NCBI GenBank assembly: GCA_021014945.1
Contig: MU266747.1
Span: forward strand, 1-17,282
From: Leucogyrophana mollusca
Taxonomy: Eukaryota > Basidiomycota > Agaricomycetes > Boletales
DNA: 17,282 bases
Direction of reading: 5' to 3'
Shown: positions 1 through 7,389 of the stretch, piece by piece
Position numbering within the stretch: the stretch's first letter is position 1
Layout: every line of letters begins with the position of its first letter
Position numbers and translations under genes: made by a program
The notes under the pieces: generated by a model
Seen by the model: only the letters and a program-made list of their open reading frames with translations
What the model was told of the DNA's origin: nothing
The model's database searches: none

Positions 1-334
1 TGCTGTCAACTGCTCATATATTGTCACTAAATGGACAACTGATAATGTATATGACTACAATGAATAACAACATCATACAACATCATTGTATAGCTTTAAA
101 ATACTATTAAAAGGTGATTTGCAAGCAGACTATGTGACCATTCATATAGCTACAACCTGTAAGTACACCATGAACCACTGTCATTAACCCTTAAAATTAC
201 ACTTTATTGTATTGTATATAATATAGAAGTTACTGGACCTTGATATCACATAGGCAAGTTGTAAAATTAACATACAACAGCCTAAATATCAGCAATATTA
301 TCAGTAAATATGACCTATGCAGGAAGGAAGATTG
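1..334. other. AT-rich stretch, no gene seen
   Basis: AT-rich DNA with no long open frame and no recognisable motif. It lies where the reverse transcriptase of the neighbouring minus-strand gypsy element would continue, but no pol-like peptide is visible in any frame, so the element has been cut off before this point. Confidence 0.6.
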
Positions 335-516
335 GCCTGGTGTAGGACTGATCAGGACCGGTCTTTATCAGTCTCAGCCAGTCCTAGGACTGCAGTTTTT
401 TGCGGTCTTTTAATTCTAAAGTCAGGCAACCAGGACTGATGGTCTGGTCTTTACTGGTTTGGTTTGGTCTGGTTTCGGTCTTTTTTGTGGTCTATAGGAC
501 CGGACCTTTAAACACT
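335..516 (-). mobile_element. MULE-like MITE, incomplete copy
   Basis: The right end (497-516) reads GGACCGGACCTTTAAACACT, the same terminus as the complete element at 7692-7941. The body is rich in GGTCTTTT and ACCGGTC motifs, as in that copy. No matching left terminus (AGTGTTTAAA) can be found near 335, so this copy is truncated or its left end has decayed. On the minus strand its terminus follows directly after the conserved protease motif of the gypsy element, so the element inserted into, or was fused to, the retrotransposon's pro-pol region. No target duplication can be confirmed because one end is missing. Confidence 0.7.
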
Positions 517-1288
517 AATTCCTACTGACAATGTTAAGTTGTGAGCCTGTGTCGATAATGGCAGTGATGGGGCGATTATCACAGTGCATCAACAATCTAA
601 TCAATAAGCTGCGTGTTTTAGTCCACACTGAATGGGCCTCGATCCTCGGAGATTTCTCCAGCGCGGATTTCGGCTTCATTGCTTCCGAGAGAACACCGGA
701 AAGTTCCTTAGAGACACCTAGAAGTTCTCCTACTGCCACCTGGACAGGCGTGCTGAGCAGCCGGTCCAGAACTTTCTTAGAGTCCACGTTTGCAGAGATT
801 TCCGATTTGCGCGGGTAATTCCGGTGGGGCTCTAAGCCTGGTTGAGGTACCTTAGCGTCCTTTTGAACTTTAGGTTTGTCCCTCTCTCGCTTACTTTCAG
901 CTGGCTGCTTGTTTGTTACATCTTCCATTATGGCGTCGTCGTCTCTGGGATTGAAGTCGGGCCTCCTGGTGAGTACAGGTTCATTTACTCTACGTTCGTC
1001 GGGTCTGACTTTGGGCTTCAAGACCGGTGGGGGGTTTGCGCGCACAGGAGTAGATACTGCTGTCTTGGTGCTGGCGGTGCTGTACCAGTTTCCTTTGTTG
1101 TCGACTCTGCGCGTCTCTGCGTCTCCTCGGATCTCTTTCCCTGTTCTTCGGCTCGCCTCTCTCTCGCTTTCCTCTCGTCTCGCTGTTGCTCTCGGATCTC
1201 GCTCAACGGTGGTGGATACATGGCGTTGAAGCAGTCTTGACGGGCGTGCGTCATACCCTTCTCGTTTCTCTCCACCGGGTAAGTCCAA
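517..1288 (-). pseudogene. gypsy gag-pol linker and retropepsin (fragment)
   Basis: This frame carries a long charged, Arg/Glu/Lys-rich linker. It is followed by a segment with KKVLDRLLSTPVQVAVGELL and GVSKEL, and then the protease motif AIIDTGSQLNIV, with DTGS at 542-553. In gypsy elements the Asp of D[TS]G is the catalytic residue of the retropepsin that cleaves the Gag-Pol polyprotein. The protease is cut off two or three codons after the motif by the MITE terminus, so the flap and the C-terminal half are missing. The N-terminal part overlaps the preceding zinc-knuckle frame by about 270 nt, so a frameshift lies somewhere in 1018-1288. Confidence 0.8.
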
Positions 1289-1612
1289 ATTTGACTGTCT
1301 TGAGCGTAGTCCAAGGCTGATGGAACGACGTAAACGCTTTCCTCCAGGTCGTCGTCGTCGTCATCCGGCATTACCCAACGTTCAGGGGCCGGTTCGGTCA
1401 TCACAAGGTGAGTGCGTGATGTCTTCGTTTCGTGTTGATAGGCCTGAAGGAATGTCTCATCCCCCTGTCTGCGCAGGGGCTGACCGTTGGGCATAGCAAG
1501 TTGCCCACAGTTATTGCGTACAATACTGCCCTTGGTGAGTAGATTCCCCATCTCAGGACAGTCATTCATTGAATGTATGTTTGACCCACAGCCAAAACAT
1601 CCTGATTGTCAA
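1018..1612 (-). pseudogene. gypsy gag C-terminal part with CCHC zinc knuckle
   Basis: At 1558-1599 (minus) the frame encodes CFGCGSNIHSMNDC, a perfect C-X2-C-X4-H-X4-C retroviral-type zinc knuckle, which binds element RNA in the nucleocapsid. It is followed by the conserved stretch around PNGQPLRRQGDETFLQAYQ, then an acidic run of six Asp and an Arg/Glu-rich tail. The knuckle lies just upstream of the first ATG of this frame (about 1569), so it belongs to the same polyprotein entered by a frameshift from the segment before it. This is a broken piece of gag, not a separate gene. Confidence 0.8.
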
Positions 1613-2146
1613 ATGATCCCGGGTGGATTGAGAGTGCAAGAAGGCGGAACATTTGTAGTTTTACCATTACCTTGACTCGAGCGCCCATTTTGTATACCTT
1701 TTGTAGTATCCTGCTCAATGTAACGTTCCCGAAGCCTAGGGGCTTTAACCACCTCCTTAACTGCTTGATCCAACTTGCAAGCCCAAAAATACAAAAGTCC
1801 ATAGCGTTTGTCATCGATGACATCTTGTTAAGCTGCTGGATCAAGTCTTCGACCTCGTCTTGAGGGATACTCTTATTGGTAGGTTGCTTGTGGGTGGTTC
1901 TCCTATTCTGGCCTTTTGGGGGTGATTCATCCTCACTTGAGTCAAAGCTAACTTTAAGCTTTCTTCCTTTAGTAGACTTCTTGCCTTTAGAAGCCTTATG
2001 ATGTGACCTTCTTTGGTCATACTCAGAGTCAGAAGATTCAGAAGAGTCCGAGTCTGCATCCGAGTCTGTTGTATCAGTATCAGATTCAGAGTCACTCCCT
2101 GAATAGACTAAGTCAGTGTCGAACCAATCCCTTTGGAAGCATTTCT
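1606..2146 (-). pseudogene. gypsy gag middle region (two frames)
   Basis: After the N-terminal gag frame stops, a second frame continues from about 2146 with an acidic, Ser/Asp-rich stretch (SGSDSESDTDTTDSD...), a Lys-rich segment, and EVEDLIQQLNKM. The frame then changes again near 1820-1840 into a segment reading DDKRYGLLYFWACKLDQAV, which runs to a stop at about 1609. The zinc-knuckle frame follows at once. These pieces fit the usual order of a fungal gypsy gag (capsid, acidic linker, conserved helix, knuckle). At least two indels separate them. Confidence 0.7.
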
Positions 2147-2917
2147 AGCTGCCGCAGTCACATCAGCGACTGGGAATGGGTTGGACATATCCCATAGGGG
2201 TTCCCTAGCAAGGAGTCGAGTTTCGATCTTTGCCCGAAGGATCCTGGGGATGCCTTTCCAATGGTAAGTAGCATGCTCGTCAGCAGTGACCTTATTGTTT
2301 GCTAGCAGCCAACCTGCAATCATAGTAAAGTCACGGGTGTACTTCTTCCATTGCGAGAGGTTTTTGATCTTCTTTTCCTTAGAAGATTTAACAAAGGAGA
2401 CCAGGTCCTTAGCTGTATAATGCTTCGAGTCTAGATCTGCATCATAGAACTCTAGTATATTAGCTTTCAACTGGTGCCAATCCTTTGCTGTATAGCTTGG
2501 AAGGACTTCGATAAAGTCTGCGACCTTGGTGGAACAATACTGGGTAAGGTTCTCACACTTCTCTGTTTGTAGAGTGACTCGATGCTGGTCGCAGAGCTTT
2601 TCATAGTGCTTCAAGAACTTTTTGACTTGCGAATATTCACCCTTGAACATTTTTGGCAACTGTTTAGTACCAGGGTGAGGTAGAGTAAGAGCTGATGGTA
2701 CCATGGGTAGTGAAACTCCAGGTAGCGACATAGCTACTCTTGACTGCAAGTTCGAACTCAGGGGTGGAAGATTGTTTGCTAAAGAAGCACTTCCTGAGCT
2801 TGATGATGTAGGTGTAAGAGTACTAGTGCTTGATGAGCTACTAGTAGTAGATGTGGAAAACAGTGGATTCAAGTAAGTAGCAGGGTGTGGGGGTGTACTA
2901 GGTCTTGAACTTGTCAT
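2108..2917 (-). CDS. gag: gypsy Gag, N-terminal and capsid region
   Basis: A 269-codon frame starts at ATG 2917, 34 nt inside the primer-binding site, which is a normal place for gag. Residues 1-60 are Ser/Thr/Pro-rich and probably disordered. Residues about 85-250 form a helical, Lys/Trp/Tyr-containing segment (KMFKGEYSQVKKFLKHYEKL; LKANILEFYDADLDSKHY) of the retrotransposon gag/capsid type, which builds the virus-like particle in the cytoplasm. The frame ends at a TAG at 2108-2110. The sequence that continues the gag lies in the -1 frame, which is blocked by its own TAG only about 12 codons upstream of that stop. A mutation is a simpler reading than programmed frameshifting, because no heptamer slip site is in phase. 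Confidence 0.8.
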   Translation of the reverse strand: MTSSRPSTPPHPATYLNPLFSTSTTSSSSSTSTLTPTSSSSGSASLANNLPPLSSNLQSRVAMSLPGVSLPMVPSALTLPHPGTKQLPKMFKGEYSQVKKFLKHYEKLCDQHRVTLQTEKCENLTQYCSTKVADFIEVLPSYTAKDWHQLKANILEFYDADLDSKHYTAKDLVSFVKSSKEKKIKNLSQWKKYTRDFTMIAGWLLANNKVTADEHATYHWKGIPRILRAKIETRLLAREPLWDMSNPFPVADVTAAARNASKGIGSTLT

Positions 2918-2950
2918 TCACTAACACACAACCCGTTTAGAAGCTTATAA

Positions 2951-2971
2951 CCACCCTCGCGGTGGGCTCCA
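2951..2971 (-). other. primer-binding site of the gypsy element
   Basis: On the minus strand, one base after the LTR terminus ACA, the sequence reads TGGAGCCCACCGCGAGG. A TGG start is expected for a site complementary to the 3' CCA end of a tRNA, which primes minus-strand cDNA synthesis. I have not assigned the tRNA. This full-length-tRNA type of site contrasts with the half-tRNA site in the copia elements of the same window. Confidence 0.65.
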
Positions 2972-2972
2972 G

Positions 2973-3607
2973 TGTTGTCTTCTTAGGATGATGTTCAATA
3001 TAAGTTAATATACCAAACCTTCTCCTCCACGGTTAGTGGTTCAGACAAATACCAACTGCTAATAACGTGGTCGTTCGTTGGTGGCCTTAGAAAGTATGAG
3101 TTTTTATAAGCATCTGGGTCTGTGGTGTGGTTTAGTGAGTATGGCAAGGAAGAGACGTGTCCTTGGAAACCGAATGTGAGTGAATTTGCTAGAGTGCTGA
3201 CGCCTAACAGAACACTAATAACTGGGTAGAACTCTCTCTGGTTCTCTCTCTTCAGACAGTCGGTCGAGTCCGTCTGCGAAGAATAACAATGGCAATCAAG
3301 ATGCCTGCAGTCCTTAAGACTACTCTGTACGAAGGAATGGTGGGCAAGGATACTTGCACAAGACTTCAGCCAAATGTTACTACCTAACTTGCTGCGGTCA
3401 CGTGGGCTATTTAAGCATACGCATGGTTTCCACAGGCTTCGTGCCTGCCAGAAAAGCGATAGATGGTTTGCGAACCGAAACTGTGTTGGATTCTCCCCTA
3501 GACAAAGCCTTCAAACTCGGCTCTAGATGTTGCCCTGAGACTCTTGCTCAGTACGGAAACAACAACTCAGAAGAAAAAGGAAATAGGCGGTGTGTCAACC
3601 CGTGACA
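2973..3607 (-). repeat. 5' LTR of the gypsy element (635 bp)
   Basis: The minus-strand sequence begins TGTCACGGGTTGACACACCG at 3607 and ends ...AGACAACA at 2973, giving the usual TG...CA ends directly before the primer-binding site. A TATA-like TATAAAAA at 3108-3101 (minus) is a candidate core promoter. The second LTR is not in the window, so the boundaries rest on the terminal motifs and on the adjacent primer site rather than on comparison of two copies. No target duplication can be tested. Confidence 0.75.
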
Positions 3608-4133
3608 AACAAGCCTAAACAGCTCTCGACGTCGCCAGGCCCAATGAGGAGATGCTCTCGAGAATGCGTAGAACGTAACCAGCTAAGGTCTCTACAGCAC
3701 TCAGACGAAGTTCCAACAAAGAGTGCTCAACGTCGCCGATGACGGTGAGCAGAGAGGTCTTGACGTCACCAGGTGCGATGACAGGACAGTGACGAGTGCC
3801 AGTCAGACTTACCAATGCTGTAGGACTCACTCAGTGGACTCTCAGTTTGTTGTTAATGATCAGTTGGAGGTGACACTCCCTGTAATTGCAGGTGCTAAAG
3901 AGTTACAGGGGAGGGTGTCCTTAGTGACTTCCCTGCTGGAAGATTTGGGAGAGAGAAATTGGTGGGTTGAAAATCTCACTCTTTTCTAATCTGGGAGGTG
4001 ATTTTTGGGTCAACTCAGGCCTCCTTATATACCTTTTGTGATAGGGGCTTTAAGGATATACCCTCCAGCAGTTTATACCAAAGACTACAGGATTGTAGCT
4101 AAAGAGATACGATTGCTACCTAAAATGTCATAT
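3608..4133. other. unassigned stretch flanking the gypsy LTR
   Basis: No gene is recognised. The left part has imperfect repeats of an ACGTCGCC/ACGTCACC motif (around 3629, 3730 and 3763). An 88-codon plus-strand frame at 3723-3989 (ending ...LGERNWWVENLTLF) has no recognisable domain. An imperfect inverted repeat (about 3871-3921) and a TATATA at about 4024 leave open that this is the edge of another repeat, but nothing decides it. Confidence 0.4.
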
Positions 4134-4388
4134 TTATTTGAAATAATGCACAGCCCTGTTGACTTTTGTACCCAAAGTTGATTCATAGGCCAGTTTGTAA
4201 GCCTGGTTTATAATCCACTTATTAAGTTGCTCCACGTGCTGAGTAAGTTGTGTTGGCAAAGCAAATCTTGCAGGAGCGTTGACGAGAGATATTCTTGTAT
4301 GGAATCCCGTCCAACATATCCAGAAAGATTGGGGATGGTCTACAGGATCTTCCCTGAGAGTATCAGGGAAGGAACATCCGTTCAGCAT
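4134..4388 (-). other. unrecognised 84-codon frame
   Basis: A minus-strand open frame contains a plausible helical stretch (QLTQHVEQLNKWIINQAYKL) but no domain I recognise. It may be an exon or remnant of an unknown gene, or a chance frame. It lies about 210 bp beyond the 3' limit of the histone H4-like relic. Confidence 0.2.
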
Positions 4389-4412
4389 GATGCTACAGTC
4401 TCCTCACTGTTC

Positions 4413-4525
4413 GGTCATGTGACCAGAGGGTGGCTGTGCCGTCATGTGATTGTGGGCTGGCTGTGCTTTTACTCTCCTTCCACTGATTAGTCATGTGACC
4501 AATGGTGACTGTGTGGTCATGTGAC
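4413..4525. repeat. four scattered GTCATGTGA motifs
   Basis: GTCATGTGA occurs four times (near 4414, 4443, 4491 and 4517), within text that also repeats 'GTGGCTGTG/GGGCTGGCTGTG'. The motif is one transition away from the palindrome GTCACGTGAC, the CACGTG E-box bound by fungal bHLH factors such as Cbf1 or Pho4. It could be a decayed minisatellite or a decayed cluster of binding sites. Nothing shows that it is active. Confidence 0.4.
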
Positions 4526-4599
4526 TCAAGGCTGGTTATGCCCTTGCTTCCAGTGGCTGCGTGTTCAAACCACCAGATGGGCAATATTTTCCGTATGCC

Positions 4600-4891
4600 T
4601 ATATCTCAGTAACCGGTAGTTGGAAAGTCATAAAACTTGGAAATCACATACTCTGGATTCTTCTCATTGCTACTGTACACTTTTGTGGCATATCGTCCTT
4701 TTTCTCATGTACTTACACGAAACAGTTTTCGTGTAGGTCAACATGGGTTGGCCCAGGTGGCATCCAAACAAGGACAAGCATAGTCTCTTCAGCAATGAGC
4801 GTGCAGGTCTCTATTTTCGAACACAGTGCTGCTCGCCAGGCATGGTTGTGGGCAATCACGCCTAGTAAAGCACATTGTGAACCACCACTCA
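4600..4891 (-). pseudogene. histone H4-like relic (divergent partner of H3)
   Basis: Starting at ATG 4891 (minus), the first codons read MSGGS..., and LG...A.H follows with spacing close to the H4 tail if one or two codons are lost. At 4802-4782 the peptide TLIAEET aligns with the H4 core motif GLIYEET, followed by V-L at the expected positions. Further on, the DNA ACCTACAC, a GTAAGT donor-like site, and then a short K..TVA.M stretch recall the H4 segment around VTYTEHA...RKTVT. About 18 codons between tail and core are missing, and the rest is heavily changed. Each match is short. The case rests mainly on the order of the matches and on the head-to-head position with the clearer H3 relic. 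Confidence 0.45.
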
Positions 4892-5140
4892 TTTAAATGT
4901 ATGACCACCCTAGCTTTGAAACACTGTGCAGAAGCATGGGCCGGCTTCCTTTAACCCTGCACACCTCTGACAGTGGTTTTCCCGGTCTCCTGGGCTTGGA
5001 CTGCTTACTATAAATTGCAGACTGTGCTAAATTCAATCTTTCTCTTCACCAGACAACACTACAATCTGCATGCCATCGAACAAAAAAACCCTACAGTGTC
5101 TCTCCCACGCGCATACCCATCCCTGATTGCATCCCATCAG
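4892..5140. promoter_or_regulatory. former divergent promoter region between H4-like and H3-like relics
   Basis: The 249-bp gap separates the two relic start codons, a normal size for a shared histone promoter in fungi. It holds a TATAAA at 5009-5014 on the H3 strand and pyrimidine-rich patches upstream of the H3 ATG. No specific histone regulatory box is recognised. Assignment as a promoter is inferred only from the position. Confidence 0.35.
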
Positions 5141-5424
5141 ATGGCCCGCATGAAGCCAACCACGTGCAAGATGACTGGTGGAAAGGCTCCCTGTAAACAT
5201 GTGTGTTCACCGCCTCCACCTTCGAAACTTTTTACACTGAACCCCACATTCCTTCTAATAGCTCTCCTCCAAGGCCGCATGCAAGACAGCCACCGTAAGG
5301 GCTTGATTTCTGGAGGCTCTCTTAGCAACTTAGAGGAATGGCTGGCCAACTAACTCCAGCTTTAGAGAAGTGAAAACCTCTCTTGTTTCATGGGTAAGCT
5401 CAATATCTTCCCACAACGGTTGCC
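5141..5424 (+). pseudogene. histone H3 pseudogene with retained introns
   Basis: Exon 1 (5141-5200) reads MARMKPTTCKMTGGKAPCKH, which matches the canonical H3 tail at 13 of 20 positions, including GGKAP. A 61-nt intron-like sequence (5201-5261, GTGTGT...CTAATAG) follows. The next codons, LSSKAACKTAT, continue H3 (LASKAARKTA) exactly in frame and at the right residue. After a possible second intron (from GTAAGG at 5295, with CTAAC before TTTAG at 5365), EVK at 5367-5375 fits the GVKKPHRF segment, and PTTVA at 5410-5424 fits PGTVA. The globular core beyond that point is lost. Several changes are CpG-type transitions (Arg to Cys; Thr to Met at residue 4). Because introns are kept, this is a decayed gene copy, not a reverse-transcribed one. 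It cannot make a working nucleosome subunit. Confidence 0.82.
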
Positions 5425-5570
5425 TGTGTAACATTACCCATCCCACCACCGGTATAGATCTTGTAGCGGCACAACTGCCAACCCCAACCCCGATGGGTGG
5501 TGTCACATATTCCTCCCCTTTTAGACCTTTATCTCCTCCAACCAATTGTGGTTGCTTTAGCACATATCTG

Positions 5571-6107
5571 TCACAGATTCACCACCATCCACCATGAACC
5601 ACAATAAGGCCAGAACACAACTGTGGCAATAAAGCGCAATGATGTAGGGTCAGAGTCTTTTTCCTTTTGCAGAATCGAAGGCTGAACTCCACCTTGTGTC
5701 TCTCTGGATAGGGCAGCTGAACTCCCACCCTCCTGGCTGATGGCCATTGCCGAGCCTGCATTTGGTGTAACAGGGCGGTGCTGGGTGGCGGAGGCATTCA
5801 AGGCGGGCACAACTGCTAACATAACATTTTCCTTTCCTACAAGGTCATTTGCAGGGGGTGTTACGTTTTATTGCGACAAAACCCTCTTCCCACTACCATG
5901 GTAGCTGAGGGCTTTGTTCCCCATTTGAGACAGAAGTCTTAAGGGCGCTGAGTGTGCACTGTGGCGTGGCAACACTATATGCAACACAACCCCATCACAC
6001 TGGTAGAAGGCCAAGTGGGGGCCTGATAGTGTGCTCCAGCCAGATTCTGGTGACCAAAAACCAGCCTTGGGATATGTGCTTGTAAAGGTTCTAAAAGGGT
6101 GGCTCAT
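5571..6107 (-). other. unassigned reading frame with one stop, possible gene remnant
   Basis: One minus-strand frame runs from 6107 to 5571 with a single TAA in the middle (about 5868). The C-terminal half is Ala/Ser/Thr/Pro-rich and hydrophilic (SAMAISQEGGSSAALSRETQ), like a disordered region of a fungal protein. The N-terminal half shows no domain. A C-to-T change in a CAA codon could have made the stop. No family is recognised, and chance openness cannot be excluded. Confidence 0.25.
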
Positions 6108-7389
6108 GCTGGTTGAAGGTCAAGAAGAGGTAAGGCAGTGCAAAACGCTCAAATCCAATTAAAAGCTCCGACCAAAGCTAGTGACTATTTCCGTCACCAA
6201 ATGCTGCCTACCAAATAAGGATTGCTTGGGTGGGGTGGCTGGCCACTTCGGCACAGCAGAGTCTAGATTGCTACTGCACAACAAAATACTATGGCATCCA
6301 TTGCACATGCGTCACCCTATTTATGTGAGGGTAATGGTCGTGGTGCTATGCCTGTTTGTGCAATTTTTCACGTAATACAGAAGGGGTGTGCGCGACTCAC
6401 AACAGAGATGCACAACACGGAAGGACAGGCCAATACAGAGTGAGAATGCATCAAAGGTTCCTACTCCAAGATTGTGCATAATATTCTGATCCTCTGCAGT
6501 TCGTGCAGCATAAGGCTTATATAGCTGGATGGGGTGCTGTTGGTGAGGATGGACTGGGCCAGATGGGCACCAGCCGACCCTAACTGACCGGATGGTGTGC
6601 AGCGAAGGGCGTGTCAGACCAGGAGGTGGAAGAGTCTTGGACCATTCAAGATTGTTGAAACTCTGCTTCAACAGTGGTGCACATGACCGTGCGATCCCCA
6701 ACTCTGGCACCTATAACACATTATATATGTAGAATTCGCCCTTGTCAATTGCCAGATAATACATTGCTTATATAAAAACAAACTGGAGTTCTGCCTACTG
6801 CTTACAGCTTAATATAGCGACACCTTTGTGTTTTTTATAAAAATTAGTACACCGTGAGAACTACCATCCAAGTTTTAAAGAAAAATATGCAGCCTTTCAA
6901 GCACAGAGTTGAAAAAGGGGAGGAGGCAGGTTGCTGTTCCATGAGACTCGTGAGTCCAATGGCTAGATTTGGCTTTATCAGGTGCTCAATTTGCTAACCT
7001 TTGTTGTAACCATAACCTCATTGAGGTTTAAGACCTCACCACTACATTTTCCACCCTCTTTGTCATAGGCGTTGAGTGCAGGGTTCTTAAATGCCACCAG
7101 CAATTGACCTAATATAAGCTTCACCTCGCTAAATTTTCTCAAGTGGTTTGATTGCTTCTTGATATTTCCTTAACATGCTCTGTGGCTGGGAGGATATACT
7201 CTGCTTCCTGTATCCTCTGTATATGAAAGCACCTTCAAAGCCTCTTCTTTGGTGAGCCGTCCTCTCTGTGTGGTCATCTCTGCTCATTACCTCCTGCCCA
7301 CTACAAGACGGGAAAGTGTAGAAGGGAACAGCTTTGCGGTATATAGGGGCCATGAATAATTGCATCTTAAGCACCATGCTCCTGCTACA
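6108..7389. other. unassigned stretch
   Basis: No gene is recognised. A 129-codon minus-strand frame (6321-6710) and an 82-codon frame (7129-7377, Arg/Ser/Gln-rich, directly after the gene remnant that starts at about 10224) have no recognisable domain; the second may be its 3' part. 6720-7100 is AT-rich with no feature. Confidence 0.35.

Larger units (their letters stand above)
517..3607 (-). mobile_element. Ty3/gypsy LTR retrotransposon, truncated (5' LTR-gag-protease only)
   Basis: Read on the minus strand, the order is 5' LTR (3607-2973), primer-binding site (2971-2951), short leader, gag from an ATG at 2917, CCHC zinc knuckle, and an aspartic protease with an Asp-Thr-Gly-Ser motif. The sequence then stops at a MITE end at 516. 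Reverse transcriptase, RNase H, integrase and the 3' LTR are absent from the window. The coding part needs several frame changes to read through, so the copy is dead. The Ty3/gypsy assignment rests on the gag/knuckle/protease order and the style of the gag, which resembles Agaricomycete gypsy gags. With pol missing, the assignment cannot be confirmed from integrase position. Confidence 0.85.

Noticed and set aside
531..1240. Plus-strand open frames opposite gag and protease
   Set aside because: They have no recognisable domain and lie against a well-supported minus-strand polyprotein; they are antisense shadows.
2108..2146. Programmed -1 frameshift between the gag frames
   Set aside because: The AAAGGGA heptamer is not in the phase needed for slippage, the frame changes are repeated downstream, and the element is truncated. 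Mutational indels are simpler.
3871..3921. Inverted repeat resembling a terminator hairpin
   Set aside because: The stem is imperfect, there is no gene next to it, and intrinsic terminators are not expected in a fungal nuclear genome.
6732..6743. GAATTCGCCCTT, identical to a common TA-cloning vector junction
   Set aside because: Only 12 bases match and the flanks are ordinary AT-rich sequence, so chance is likely. No other vector sequence is seen.
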